Shown piece by piece: positions 33,476 to 43,105 of a stretch of DNA of 64,000 nt. The number at the start of each line of letters is the position of its first letter. The first letter of the stretch is position 1. This DNA is from Suipraeoptans intestinalis. GTDB taxonomy: Bacteria > Bacillota > Clostridia > Lachnospirales > Lachnospiraceae. The stretch lies in assembly GCF_009696485.1 (NCBI RefSeq), contig NZ_VULY01000018.1, forward strand, positions 445,001-509,000, read 5' to 3'. Both the position numbers and the translations under genes were made by a program. The notes beneath the pieces were generated by a model that saw only the letters and a program-made list of their open reading frames with translations, did not search any database and was not told where the DNA came from.

Positions 33476-35887
33476 CTACTTCAAGGGCTGCCATCTGCTG
33501 CCAATATGCATCGTCTCCTCTTCCACAAGTATAAAAACTTCTCCTGTTTTTGACGTCTGTAAGATCCTGCTGCCCTTTTGCCTCAGCCGCTTCAGCACTT
33601 CTTTGTGCGGATGTCCGTATCTGCCCGACACCCCTGCCGAGATCACAGCGTACCTTGGATGAACGCTGTTTAAAAATTCCCGGGACGTGGAGAACCTGGA
33701 ACCGTGATGCGCCACCTTGAGAACCTCTATCCCTTCTTTTTGGTAACGACGTCCAATCTCCTTCAGAAATATCTTTTCTCCTTCTTTTTCCAGATCTCCT
33801 GTCAGCAGCATCTCAAAATCCCCATAGCGAATCTCCAGCACCATAGAGGCTTCATTCCCCTTTTGTATCCCTCTTTCTTCTTTCGTGGGAAACAGGCAGG
33901 TCATCCTTAGTTTTCCTTCCCGGATCTCGTCCCCCTGATTTATGGTATACACCGGCACGCCTGCCAGCTTTGCTGTCTGTGCCAGCCGGGCAAGCCTTTC
34001 TTCCCAGTAGTTTTCCGGCGGCAGCACCAACTTTTCCACACGGATCCCTCCTTTTTCATCCTGCAGCAGTTCCTCCACGCCATTGTTGTGATCCATATCT
34101 CCATGAGAGATCAGCACATAGTCCAGCTTTGTGATCCCCTGAGATTTCAGAAAGGGACGGATCCGATATTTTCCCACTTTTTTCACATCGGTGCTTCCTC
34201 CGTCGATCAGATAGGTCCCTCCTTTTTCTCCCCGGATAAAGGTGCAGTCTCCCTGGCCGATATCCAGTACAAAGATCTGAAGGTTCCCTCCCCTTTCCGG
34301 TTTCCACAGTAGCAGGCTCATTCCTGCCAGAATACTGACCAGGGCAATCTTTCTTCTTGGATCTTTCCTTTTTCCCTTTAACGTCCCGGATCCTGCTGCC
34401 TTTTTCAGTAGAAAAAGACCTGCTGCCACCAGCACATAATATCCTGCCACCTTCCATGGCTCCGGCTGTCCGATTACCATATGTCCCCAGGGCAGCCTCC
34501 CAAGCCATCCGCTTCCCTTTTCATAAACATACAGGATCCCTTTACACAATGCAAAGCACCCTCCTCCCCCGCCTGCCATGTCCAGAAGACTTCCCAAAAA
34601 GCCTGCCAGCAGCAACAGGGATGCCAGCGGCACCACCAAAAGATTCCATAGAATAGACCAAAAAGAGTATTCAAAAAAGTGCCAGCATAGCAAGGGGAGA
34701 AGAGTCAGACAGATTGCTGCTCCCGAACAGATCCCCCGCCAGAGTCTTCCCGGGATATCGTAGCTTCGTTTTTTCGGAAAAAGCAGGGGAGCCACCTTCC
34801 ACAAACTGAAAATCGTTCCGAAGGACAGCAGAAAGCCCACATCAAACAGCGCCTCCGGTCTGGTCCCAAGAAGGATGGCGGCGGACACCCAAAAGGTGAT
34901 ATCTTTGTCCCAGGCTCTCCCACTGACCTCTGCTCCGGTACGAAATCCGAAAAACAGAACAGCCCGCAGGCTTGATACGGTGACCCCTGTCATCAGCACA
35001 TAGATCCCCAGACAGATCCAGCCTGCTACACCTCCTGCCAGAAAGCTTCCGGTAACCCGTCTTCCCATCTGATAGACCGCCCATCCCAAAAAAGAAATAT
35101 GCAGTCCCGATATCACAAGGATATGTCCGATCCCTGCCATCTGGAACAATTCTTTGATTTCTTCCGGAATCTCTCTCTTCTCTCCCAAAAGGACTCCTGC
35201 CATCACTCCTCCGTACCTTTTTCCCATACGAAAAAGCAGCCTATCCTTCCACGCCTGTTTCCACTGCAAAAGCCTCCCCTGCAGCTCCCACTTTTCCGTA
35301 CCGGTAACCGTCAGCTCTTTCCCCAGCAAGGTTCCCCCAAATCCGCGGGATTTATAATACAGATATTCGTCAAAATTCCCTCTGTTTCTGGCAACACGAA
35401 AATGCCAGAAGTCTCCCTTAACCCTGACCCGATTTCCCAGATAGACACTTTCTGGTTTCTTATTCTGCTTGTTTCCTTTTTTGAAAATAGAGGATGTGAA
35501 TAGAAGCGCTTGAGCAGATTGCTCTGAAATGGTCCTGCCTGCTGTGAAATGAGATGTCTGTGCCGGCAGATCTGATCCTTTCCCGGTCGCCTTTTGGGAA
35601 ATCGGACAATTCTTTTGTCTGAAAAAAACTATAAACTTTGCAAAGTGGTCTCTGTCCTCTTTTTCCAGAGCCCGTCCTTTGCATCTTCCTTTGATACAAA
35701 GTTTCGTTCCCCGGTCTGTCTTTTCTATCGCACAGACCGTCCCCTCCAAAAAAACATTTTTATATATTTTTTGATTACCTGCCAGATGCCGGTGTCTTTT
35801 CAGAATCTCCATCCTCCTCTGACAGGCAATCACTACTGTGACCAGTAATACTCCCATGCATAAGATCAGCACAGGCCGTTGTTTCAT
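33476..35887 (-). CDS. comEC: ComEC/Rec2 DNA uptake channel
   Basis: 803 residues. Domains in order: an N-terminal helix with OB-like extracytoplasmic region (to about 200), the competence membrane domain (about 215-500; AGIGHILVISGLHISFLG is diagnostic), and a C-terminal metallo-beta-lactamase-like domain (about 525-790) with ISHGDMDHNNGVEEL and VAHHGSRFSTS. Carries single-stranded DNA across the membrane. Start ATG at 35887 overlaps the preceding gene's end by 4 nt, with GGAGG. Complete, so not an obvious pseudogene. Confidence 0.93.
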   Translation of the reverse strand: MKQRPVLILCMGVLLVTVVIACQRRMEILKRHRHLAGNQKIYKNVFLEGTVCAIEKTDRGTKLCIKGRCKGRALEKEDRDHFAKFIVFFRQKNCPISQKATGKGSDLPAQTSHFTAGRTISEQSAQALLFTSSIFKKGNKQNKKPESVYLGNRVRVKGDFWHFRVARNRGNFDEYLYYKSRGFGGTLLGKELTVTGTEKWELQGRLLQWKQAWKDRLLFRMGKRYGGVMAGVLLGEKREIPEEIKELFQMAGIGHILVISGLHISFLGWAVYQMGRRVTGSFLAGGVAGWICLGIYVLMTGVTVSSLRAVLFFGFRTGAEVSGRAWDKDITFWVSAAILLGTRPEALFDVGFLLSFGTIFSLWKVAPLLFPKKRSYDIPGRLWRGICSGAAICLTLLPLLCWHFFEYSFWSILWNLLVVPLASLLLLAGFLGSLLDMAGGGGGCFALCKGILYVYEKGSGWLGRLPWGHMVIGQPEPWKVAGYYVLVAAGLFLLKKAAGSGTLKGKRKDPRRKIALVSILAGMSLLLWKPERGGNLQIFVLDIGQGDCTFIRGEKGGTYLIDGGSTDVKKVGKYRIRPFLKSQGITKLDYVLISHGDMDHNNGVEELLQDEKGGIRVEKLVLPPENYWEERLARLAQTAKLAGVPVYTINQGDEIREGKLRMTCLFPTKEERGIQKGNEASMVLEIRYGDFEMLLTGDLEKEGEKIFLKEIGRRYQKEGIEVLKVAHHGSRFSTSREFLNSVHPRYAVISAGVSGRYGHPHKEVLKRLRQKGSRILQTSKTGEVFILVEEETMHIGSRWQPLK

Positions 35888-36801
35888 TCTTCCTCCTTTT
35901 CCAGCAGTTTCCAATCCGCTTTTAATGGTTTGCTTAAGTCAACTTTTTCTAGGTATTGGATATTGGTGTCTCCGTTAACAGAAATCTGCACACGGTCTAC
36001 CTTTCCGTTTTCGATCACAGAATTGACAATTCCATAAATTGTGATCTTCGGATCCACTGCGTAGGTGTTTTTCAAAAATTCCTCATCCAGATTTACATAG
36101 CATACCTGGTTTCTGACGGAAACTCCCAGCACCTTTGTGTTTTCGGGAAGGATGGGATCTCCTTCCTCCCGCTTCAAAAGTTGTTCCAGAATGACTTTTT
36201 CAATGGAGCTGCTACTGCTGTAGCGTACCAGACGCTGCTCTTCCTCCAGGCGGTCTCCCTTTTTATTGGCATAATACAGCTTCAAAGAAGCGCTCTGGTA
36301 GGTCTGCAGAAGCAGTCCGGTATTTTCCAGAAAATCCTCCCGGTCCATCTCCCCCACTTCTCTTTGCTCCCGGTCTTTCAAAGGTTCCTCTCCCACCAGA
36401 AACAGAACCTTTTCCACGGATGACAGCTGTGTCATGGTCTCTACAAATCCCGCCCGAAACAGCACCTCTTCCTGAGGGGATATGTTCGCATACTCTTTTC
36501 CGAAAGAAACCACCAGCCTTCCCTTTTCCAGCTTCCAGCTTTCTATTTCTGCCTTTTCAGGGAAAATACTGCTTGCCGCTTCCTCTTTCGGGTCTTTCTT
36601 CAGTGCCGTTATCAGCTCTTTCACCTGCGCGTCTGCTGCCTTCGCTTTTATCCTGTAGGAAACTTTTTCCAGGCTTCCGTCATGGATACACGTCACAAAT
36701 TCTTTTGGTGCTTCCTCCCTCTCCTGCTCTTTGCATCCTGATAGAAAGACTGTCAAAATGAGAAGGAACACAAGCATCCGGACATTCTTTTTTTCTGTCA
36801 T
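35884..36801 (-). CDS. Lipoprotein with two GerMN domains
   Basis: 305 residues. Signal with lipobox LSGC (about residue 23). Two GerMN repeats: about 45-150 (KVSYRIKAKAADAQVKELITAL...VSFGKEYANISPQEEVLFRAGFVETM) and about 170-290 (LKLYYANKKGD...VCYVNLDEEFLKN...IYGIVNSVI). GerM proteins act in spore cortex formation and germination. Here the gene follows a histidine kinase with a 4-nt overlap and precedes comEC, so a role in kinase signalling at the cell surface is also possible. Confidence 0.85.
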   Translation of the reverse strand: MTEKKNVRMLVFLLILTVFLSGCKEQEREEAPKEFVTCIHDGSLEKVSYRIKAKAADAQVKELITALKKDPKEEAASSIFPEKAEIESWKLEKGRLVVSFGKEYANISPQEEVLFRAGFVETMTQLSSVEKVLFLVGEEPLKDREQREVGEMDREDFLENTGLLLQTYQSASLKLYYANKKGDRLEEEQRLVRYSSSSSIEKVILEQLLKREEGDPILPENTKVLGVSVRNQVCYVNLDEEFLKNTYAVDPKITIYGIVNSVIENGKVDRVQISVNGDTNIQYLEKVDLSKPLKADWKLLEKEEE

Positions 36802-38225
36802 AGTTTCTTTTTCTCCTCCTTTGCTCCCACATAGGTAAGGGGGATCCGAACGGTAAAGGTACTGCCCAGTCCCGGCTGACTGTAAACTTTCACCGTCCCT
36901 CTATGCATTACCACCGATTTTCTGGCAATAGAAAGCCCCAGACCGGTTCCTCCGATCTCTCTGGAGTGAGACTTGTCTGCCCGGTAAAACCGTTCAAAAA
37001 TATGCTCCTGGTCTTCTTCTTTCATCCCGATTCCCGAGTCCGAAACCTCAATATAGCAAAATTTGTGATCTCCGTTTATGCGCACCCGCACCCAGCCGCC
37101 TTCTTTGTTATATTTGATGGCGTTTTCCACCAGATTGGAGATCGCCAGGGAGATCTTCACCTCGTCCACCTCTGCCTGAACCGGCCGTACACTTTCCAGG
37201 ATCAGCTCCACATCAGCTTTTTCCGCAATGGGACGAAGTCTTTTCAATATCTTTTCGATCAACTGGTTCATCTGTTCCGTCTGCACATTGGGATGCTCCG
37301 CCGTCTTATCCATTTTTACCAGAGAAAGAAGGTCATTGATGATCTTGTCCTCCCTCTGGATCTCCTGGGAAAGATCCTGCATAAATTCCTGATACAGTTC
37401 TACCGGTACGTCCGGCTGTGCCAGCAGGGAATCTGCCAGCACCTTCATGGAAGTCATAGGCGTTTTCAGCTCATGGGATACATTAGAGACAAATTCATTT
37501 CTTGATTCATCCAGAGTCTTCATTCTTTCCAGCATGACATTCAAGGTTTCCGACAATTCTTTGGTTTCTGTAAACGTATATTCTTCCACACGCCCTTCTT
37601 CAAATCCTTCTGTCACGCCTTCTACCAGATGCCGGATCCTGCGGATGGGCTTCACAATGGTCGTTCCATACACAATTCCCGCCCCGGCCAGCAATACTCC
37701 GATCAGGATCAGGGTACTCTGCCCTTTTTCTCTCAGAAATTCCACCTGATCAGATATTCCGTCTGTCGTCATACTGACCAGCATAACGCCTTTTACTTCT
37801 CCGGTTCCCGGCTCTAAAACAGGTGTCGTCACTTCTATATACTTGTTCTTCTTATCATAATGGGAGGTTCCTTCTCCCTTCATGCAGTCCATGACGTCCT
37901 TTGAAACGATGGTTTTCCCTTCATCCATCTTGTATGTGTCCCTGCATATCCGAAAGCAGCTGTCGATCAGCATGATCCTGCCGTTATAAATCCCGGAAAG
38001 CTGCTGCACCTCTGCCTCCAGCATTTCTGACGGCACTCCCTCCAGATACGACAGATCCTTCCACTGTCCCAGAAAAATGGTACACTGGTTCTGGATTTCC
38101 GCCATGCGAACCTCCGCCGCCCTCTTTTCATAGCTGTTCAGCAGCACCGCTTCCATCAAGACTGCCGACAGGATGCCAAACAGAAGGATCGCTGCCAATA
38201 TGTAAACCTGCAGGCTTTTTTGCAC
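36798..38225 (-). CDS. Membrane sensor histidine kinase
   Basis: 475 residues. TM1 (about 7-29), extracytoplasmic sensor (about 30-168), TM2 (about 170-190), HAMP (about 190-240), then HisKA with H251 (SNVSHELKTPMTSM) and HATPase motifs NLVENAIKY, DSGIGM, ERFYRADKS and GGTGLGLSIA. GTG start with a weak purine-rich site; it follows the response regulator by 19 nt. The sensor domain is PhoR/WalK-like in layout but the signal is unknown. Confidence 0.9.
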   Translation of the reverse strand: MQKSLQVYILAAILLFGILSAVLMEAVLLNSYEKRAAEVRMAEIQNQCTIFLGQWKDLSYLEGVPSEMLEAEVQQLSGIYNGRIMLIDSCFRICRDTYKMDEGKTIVSKDVMDCMKGEGTSHYDKKNKYIEVTTPVLEPGTGEVKGVMLVSMTTDGISDQVEFLREKGQSTLILIGVLLAGAGIVYGTTIVKPIRRIRHLVEGVTEGFEEGRVEEYTFTETKELSETLNVMLERMKTLDESRNEFVSNVSHELKTPMTSMKVLADSLLAQPDVPVELYQEFMQDLSQEIQREDKIINDLLSLVKMDKTAEHPNVQTEQMNQLIEKILKRLRPIAEKADVELILESVRPVQAEVDEVKISLAISNLVENAIKYNKEGGWVRVRINGDHKFCYIEVSDSGIGMKEEDQEHIFERFYRADKSHSREIGGTGLGLSIARKSVVMHRGTVKVYSQPGLGSTFTVRIPLTYVGAKEEKKKL

Positions 38226-38244
38226 ATTCCGCTTCAGATAGGCC

Positions 38245-38928
38245 TTAATTTCTGAAATAATATCCTACACCCCATTTCGTATGCACATATTTTGGTTCGC
38301 TTGGACTCGTTTCGATCTTCTCCCGCAGTCTCCGGATGTGCACGTCCACCGTCCTGGCGTCTCCCGGATACTCATAACCCCATACGATATTCAATAAATT
38401 CTCCCGGCTGTAGACTTTGGCAGGGTTGGATGCTAAAAGTTCCAGAAGATCAAATTCCTTCGCCGTCAGATTGACCTCTCTTCCTGCGATCTCTACCCGC
38501 CTGCTTTCACAGTCGATAGTCAGATCTCCCTTCACCAGAACGGAAGCCTTGTTTTCTGCTTCCTTCTTTTCCGTTCTCCGCAAAATAGCTCGGATCCTGG
38601 CCTTTACTTCCAGAATATTAAAAGGTTTTGTCATATAATCGTCGGCTCCATATTCCAGTCCCAGAATCTTATCCATATCTTCTCCCTTGGCAGTCAGCAT
38701 GATCACCGGAACATCTGATGATTCCCGGATCCTGCGGCATACTTCAAATCCGTCATACTTGGGAAGCATCACATCCAGCAGGATCATATCATAGGAGTTC
38801 TTCTTTGCCAGACAGAGCGCTTCCTCTCCGTCATAGGCACAATCCACCTGAAATCCCTCCTGCTCCAGACTGAACCGTATCCCTTTTACGATCAATTTTT
38901 CGTCGTCCACCACCAATACCTTTTTCAT
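38245..38928 (-). CDS. OmpR/PhoB-family response regulator
   Basis: 227 residues. Receiver domain with phosphoacceptor D52 (ILLDVMLP), acidic pair DDE (8-10) and K101 (MTKPF); C-terminal winged helix with NLTAKEFDLLELLASNP and RTVDVHIRRLREKI. Cognate regulator of the adjacent kinase. ATG at 38928 has GGAG 6 nt upstream; the ATG four codons earlier is less well placed. Confidence 0.92.
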   Translation of the reverse strand: MKKVLVVDDEKLIVKGIRFSLEQEGFQVDCAYDGEEALCLAKKNSYDMILLDVMLPKYDGFEVCRRIRESSDVPVIMLTAKGEDMDKILGLEYGADDYMTKPFNILEVKARIRAILRRTEKKEAENKASVLVKGDLTIDCESRRVEIAGREVNLTAKEFDLLELLASNPAKVYSRENLLNIVWGYEYPGDARTVDVHIRRLREKIETSPSEPKYVHTKWGVGYYFRN

Positions 38929-39016
38929 TCCATTCTCCATTCTTGTTTGAATCGTTTCTGTACTGCCCTTTCCGCTATTTTGCTCTGTTTCTGTTACTTT
39001 CCAGGGAAGAATTTTT

Positions 39017-39640
39017 TTAATCGACTTGGATCCTTCCCTTTATTTTCTGAAATACCCCTTCTCCGATCCCGGAGACTTCCTTGATCTCTTCTACGCTTTG
39101 AAATCCTCCCTGCTCCTTCCGGTACGTCAGGATCGCCTCCGCTTTTGCCTCCCCGATCCCGTCCAGCTTCATCAGCTCTTCTTTGGAAGCACGATTGATA
39201 TTGATCCCCTCCGGGCCGGATGCAGACAGGCTGCCCGCTTCCTCTCCGCTGCTTAAGGCGGCAGCTCCGGTGGCAGTTTCCTGCCTGCCGGGAACGTATA
39301 GTTTTTCTCCGTCCCTGATCTCTTTCGCCTGATTTAAATAATCCTGATCTGCCTCCCGGGTAAATCCTCCCGCCAGCCGGATCGCTTCCCAGATCCTTCC
39401 GCCGGCCCCTACTTCATAGACACCCGGATTTATCACTTCTCCGCACACATGCACCAGGATCTTCTCCCCAGACTTCTTTTCCGTCTTTTTCTCCCGCTTT
39501 TTCTCTTGCTCTTCTTTCTTCTGTATCTCAACCGCTTTTAGGGATTCCTTCTGGACAGGCTGCTTTTTTATACATCCTGAAGACAAGAATATGACCATGA
39601 TTCCGATCAACAAACCTATGATTTTTGTTCTTCTTTGCAT
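39017..39640 (-). CDS. comEA: ComEA-like DNA-binding lipoprotein
   Basis: 207 residues. Lipobox FLSSGC (C23), a lysine/glutamate-rich linker (about 38-60), an SLBB domain (about 61-116: ILVHVCGEVINPGVYEVGAGGRIWEAI) and a C-terminal helix-hairpin-helix pair (about 145-207: ININRASKEELMKLDGIGEAKAEAIL). Binds incoming double-stranded DNA at the cell surface and hands it to ComEC. It is about 90 nt upstream of the response regulator, so probably in one operon with comEC. Confidence 0.9.
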   Translation of the reverse strand: MQRRTKIIGLLIGIMVIFLSSGCIKKQPVQKESLKAVEIQKKEEQEKKREKKTEKKSGEKILVHVCGEVINPGVYEVGAGGRIWEAIRLAGGFTREADQDYLNQAKEIRDGEKLYVPGRQETATGAAALSSGEEAGSLSASGPEGININRASKEELMKLDGIGEAKAEAILTYRKEQGGFQSVEEIKEVSGIGEGVFQKIKGRIQVD

Positions 39641-39757
39641 ACTTTCTCCTTACAGTCTGTCGAAACTGTAACCCCCGCATACATGAACACCTTCATTTTA
39701 CTATTCCCACCCTGAAAATGCAACCGAAACCATTTTTCTAATAATTATTCTTTTTTA

Positions 39758-39786
39758 TTGCATAAATATTAATTTTGTTGTATAGT
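39758..39786 (+). promoter_or_regulatory. argG promoter with possible ARG box
   Basis: TTGCAT (39758-39763), 17-nt spacer, TATAGT (39781-39786). TGCATAAATATTAA at 39759-39772 fits the ARG box pattern TGAAT-4N-ATTCA with two mismatches and overlaps the -35, suggesting ArgR repression. Confidence 0.5.
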
Positions 39787-39819
39787 AAACGTCAGAAACA
39801 TACAAGGAGGATATTTGAT

Positions 39820-41049
39820 ATGAAAGAAAAAGTAATCTTGGCCTATTCCGGAGGATTGGATACGACCGCCATCATTCCCTGGCTGAAAGAACATTTTGAT
39901 TATGAGGTGATCTGCTGCTGTATCGACTGCGGGCAAGGGGAAGAGCTGGAAGGATTGGAAGAAAGAGCGCTGCTGTCCGGAGCCTCCAAGCTTTATATAG
40001 AGGATATCGTCGATGAATTCTGCGAGGAATATATCGTTCCCTGTGTTCAGGCCAACGCCGTTTATGAAAATAAATATCTGCTGGGAACTGCCATGGCACG
40101 CCCTGTGATCGCAAAAAGGCTGGTAGAGATCGCAGAAAAAGAAGGCGCCTCTGCCATTTGCCATGGCGCTACCGGAAAGGGAAATGACCAGATCCGTTTT
40201 GAACTGGGGATCATGGCACTGGCTCCTCATCTGAAAGTCATTGCTCCCTGGCGTATGACAGATCTCTGGACCATGAATTCCCGCGAGGAAGAGATCGCCT
40301 ACTGCGAAAGCCACGGCATCCACCTTCCTTTCAGCACCGCACAAAGCTACAGCCGGGACCGCAACCTCTGGCACATCAGCCATGAGGGACTGGAGCTGGA
40401 AGATCCTGCCTGTGAGCCGGACTATTCCAATCTTCTCGTGCTGGGCGTCACGCCCGAAAACGCTCCGGACGAAGGAGAATATGTTACCATGACATTTGAA
40501 AAGGGTGTTCCCACCAGTGTCAATCAGGTTCCCATGAAGGTATCCGACGTGATCCGTACCCTAAACCGGCTTGGCGGAAAGCATGGTATCGGAATCTGTG
40601 ATATTGTAGAAAACCGGGTAGTGGGTATGAAATCCCGCGGGGTGTATGAAACGCCGGGAGGAACCATCTTATATGAGGCTCACCAGCAACTGGAAGAGCT
40701 GGTGCTGGACCGCGCTACCGCTGAAGTAAAAAAAGAAATGGGGAATAAGCTGTCCCAGATCGTATATGAAGGAAAATGGTTTACCCCTCTAAGGGAAGCC
40801 GTGCAGGCTTTTGTTGCCAGCACGCAAAAGCAGGTAACCGGAGAAGTGACCTTCAAGCTTTACAAAGGAAATATCATCAAAGCCGGCACCACCTCTCCCT
40901 ACTCTCTTTACAGCGAATCTCTGGCAAGCTTCACCACCGGAGAGCTGTACGATCATCATGATGCCGATGGCTTCATCCGCCTCTTTGGCCTTCCGTTAAA
41001 GGTGCGTGCGCTAAAAAAAGAAGAACCAGCAGCTTCTGACATCGGATAA
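39820..41049 (+). CDS. argG: Argininosuccinate synthase
   Basis: 409 residues. ATP-binding AYSGGLDTT (8-16), CIDCGQGEE, GTAMARPVIAKRLVEIA, CHGATGKGNDQIRFE and KSRGVYETPGG. Joins citrulline and aspartate in arginine synthesis. ATG at 39820 follows AAGGAGG; the upstream in-frame ATG covers the promoter and is rejected. No argH is adjacent in the window. Confidence 0.96.
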   Translation: MKEKVILAYSGGLDTTAIIPWLKEHFDYEVICCCIDCGQGEELEGLEERALLSGASKLYIEDIVDEFCEEYIVPCVQANAVYENKYLLGTAMARPVIAKRLVEIAEKEGASAICHGATGKGNDQIRFELGIMALAPHLKVIAPWRMTDLWTMNSREEEIAYCESHGIHLPFSTAQSYSRDRNLWHISHEGLELEDPACEPDYSNLLVLGVTPENAPDEGEYVTMTFEKGVPTSVNQVPMKVSDVIRTLNRLGGKHGIGICDIVENRVVGMKSRGVYETPGGTILYEAHQQLEELVLDRATAEVKKEMGNKLSQIVYEGKWFTPLREAVQAFVASTQKQVTGEVTFKLYKGNIIKAGTTSPYSLYSESLASFTTGELYDHHDADGFIRLFGLPLKVRALKKEEPAASDIG

Positions 41050-41132
41050 TTCCCGACAGTGCCCGGATGCATAAACAACGGACTACCGCAGTCCGGCGCT
41101 TCTTTTCCCAACATGTGATCCGCTCTGAAACA

Positions 41133-41199
41133 AAAGAGAGACCTCCTGCAAAGATCCGGCAGTTTCAAACCTTGCCGCCCTACAGGATTGTCTCTCTTT
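41133..41199. terminator. Long hairpin between argG and the ABC operon
   Basis: AAAGAGAGAC (41133-41142) pairs with GTCTCTCTTT (41190-41199), with further inner pairing (CTCCTG/CAGGAT). T-rich flanks on both strands make it a plausible shared terminator for argG and the leftward ABC genes. A second small hairpin CGGACT/AGTCCG lies at 41080-41097. Confidence 0.55.
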
Positions 41200-41272
41200 C
41201 TTATTCCTCCAAGATGCAGACCTCTTCCAACAGATTTCCGCTCATGCTATCTTGTCTGTTCTATCTTTTTCC

Positions 41273-43105
41273 TTATGCGATAGATTCGTGAAACTGCGAC
41301 TGATACAGCTGCGCATAGAAGCCATTTTGCTCCAAAAGCTGTGTATGATCTCCCTGTTCCACAATATCTCCGTCCTTCATCACAAGGATCAGGTCCGCAT
41401 CTCTTATCGTGGAAAGCCGGTGGGCGATCACAAAGCTGGTCCTTCCTTTCATAAGATTGGCCATTGCCTTTTGGATCTGCACTTCCGTCCTGGTATCCAC
41501 CGAGCTGGTCGCTTCGTCCAGAATCAGGATCCTGGGGTCTGCTAGGATCGCCCTGGCAATCGTCATCAACTGTTTCTGCCCCTGAGATACATTGTTGGCC
41601 TCTTCATTCAATTCCATGTCGTAGCCTCCGGGCAGTGTCTTTACAAAGCGGTGAACGTGTGCCGCTTTTGCCGCCTCTGCCACTTCCTCGTGAGAAGCGT
41701 TCAGCTTTCCATAGCGGATATTCTCTTCGATCTTTCCCCGGAACAGCCATGTATCCTGCAGTACCATGCCAAACCTTTGCCGCAGCTCCTGTCTCGGCAT
41801 TTCCCGGATATCCTTTCCGTCCACCAAAATACGTCCGCCTGTCACGTCGTAGAAACGCATCAAAAGCTTTACCATTGTGGTTTTTCCCGCTCCGGTCGGG
41901 CCTACGATGGCCACCTTCTGTCCCGGTCGGATCTTCACGCTGAAATCATGAATGATCTCCTGTCCTTCCACATAACCAAAGCTGACATGTTCAAAAGTCA
42001 CCGCGCCTTCTCCTTCTCTCTCCGGTTCCGTCTTGGAACCGACCGTCAAAGAAGCGGTTTCTGTTTCTTCCTCTTCTTCCAGAAATTCAAATATCCTCTC
42101 TGCCGAGGCGGCTGTAGACTGGATCATGGTAGCCGCCTGTGCCACCTGTTGGATCGGCATGGTAAACTGCCGGACATACTGGATAAACGACTGGATATCT
42201 CCCACCTGTATCGTCTTTTTGATCGCCAGGTAACCTCCCAGGATCACCACCGCTACATAGCCAAGATTTCCCACAAACTGCATGATCGGCATCATCATCC
42301 CCGAAAAAAACTGGGATTTCCAGGCTGACCGGTACAAAGTGGCATTCTCCTTTTCAAACTGCTCCAGCACTCTTTTTTCCTGGTTAAAGGCCTTTACAAT
42401 CACCTGCCCGCCGTAGATCTCCTCGATCTGTCCATTGATCACGCCCAGATGCGTCTGCTGCTGGGCGAAATATTTCTGGGAGCGCCCCACTACCAGCGAC
42501 ACAATGATCATGGAGAAGATCAGAACGGAAAGAGAGACCACCGTCATCAGCGGGCTGATACTCAGCATCATGATCAGCACTCCCAGGATCGTAGCTACCG
42601 CACTGATGATCTGAGATGCACTTTGATTCAGGCTCTGGCTTAAGGTATCCACATCATTTGTGATCCTGGACAGCACCTCTCCATGCGGCTGCCGGTCAAA
42701 GTAATTCATAGGCAGACGATGGATCTTTTCCGACATCTCTCTTCTTAGGCGATAGGTCATTTTTTGCGCGATTCCCGTAACCAGGATTCCCTGAATAAAC
42801 GTCATGGCCGCACTAACGCCGTACAAGATAAACAGTCCGGTCAGGATCTGAGCGATTTTTTCAAAATCGATCCCGCCCTCTCCCGCTATCTTCTTTACCA
42901 GGCCCTGAAACAGCTCCGTCGTCGCTTTTCCCAGTATCTTGGGGCCTACGATCCCAAAAACGGTGCTCCCGATGGCAAACAGAACCACAAAGACGATCTG
43001 TATCTTAAATTCTCCAAAATAGGCGGCCAGTTTTTTCATTGCTCCGCTGAAATCTTTCGCTTTTTCCATCACTGGTTCATCGCCCATGGTCTTTCTTCTG
43101 GACAT
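41273..43105 (-). CDS. ABC exporter subunit with catalytic Walker B
   Basis: 610 residues, fused transmembrane domain (six helices, about 30-330) and ATPase. Walker A GPTGAGKTT (402-410), Walker B LILILD with catalytic E531, H-loop AHRLS. The signature is VSQGQ (506-510) in place of LSGGQ. The start follows directly on the stop of the partner gene (TAG-ATG), so the two are co-translated. Likely one half of a heterodimeric multidrug or peptide exporter under the MarR gene upstream. Confidence 0.9.
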   Translation of the reverse strand: MSRRKTMGDEPVMEKAKDFSGAMKKLAAYFGEFKIQIVFVVLFAIGSTVFGIVGPKILGKATTELFQGLVKKIAGEGGIDFEKIAQILTGLFILYGVSAAMTFIQGILVTGIAQKMTYRLRREMSEKIHRLPMNYFDRQPHGEVLSRITNDVDTLSQSLNQSASQIISAVATILGVLIMMLSISPLMTVVSLSVLIFSMIIVSLVVGRSQKYFAQQQTHLGVINGQIEEIYGGQVIVKAFNQEKRVLEQFEKENATLYRSAWKSQFFSGMMMPIMQFVGNLGYVAVVILGGYLAIKKTIQVGDIQSFIQYVRQFTMPIQQVAQAATMIQSTAASAERIFEFLEEEEETETASLTVGSKTEPEREGEGAVTFEHVSFGYVEGQEIIHDFSVKIRPGQKVAIVGPTGAGKTTMVKLLMRFYDVTGGRILVDGKDIREMPRQELRQRFGMVLQDTWLFRGKIEENIRYGKLNASHEEVAEAAKAAHVHRFVKTLPGGYDMELNEEANNVSQGQKQLMTIARAILADPRILILDEATSSVDTRTEVQIQKAMANLMKGRTSFVIAHRLSTIRDADLILVMKDGDIVEQGDHTQLLEQNGFYAQLYQSQFHESIA

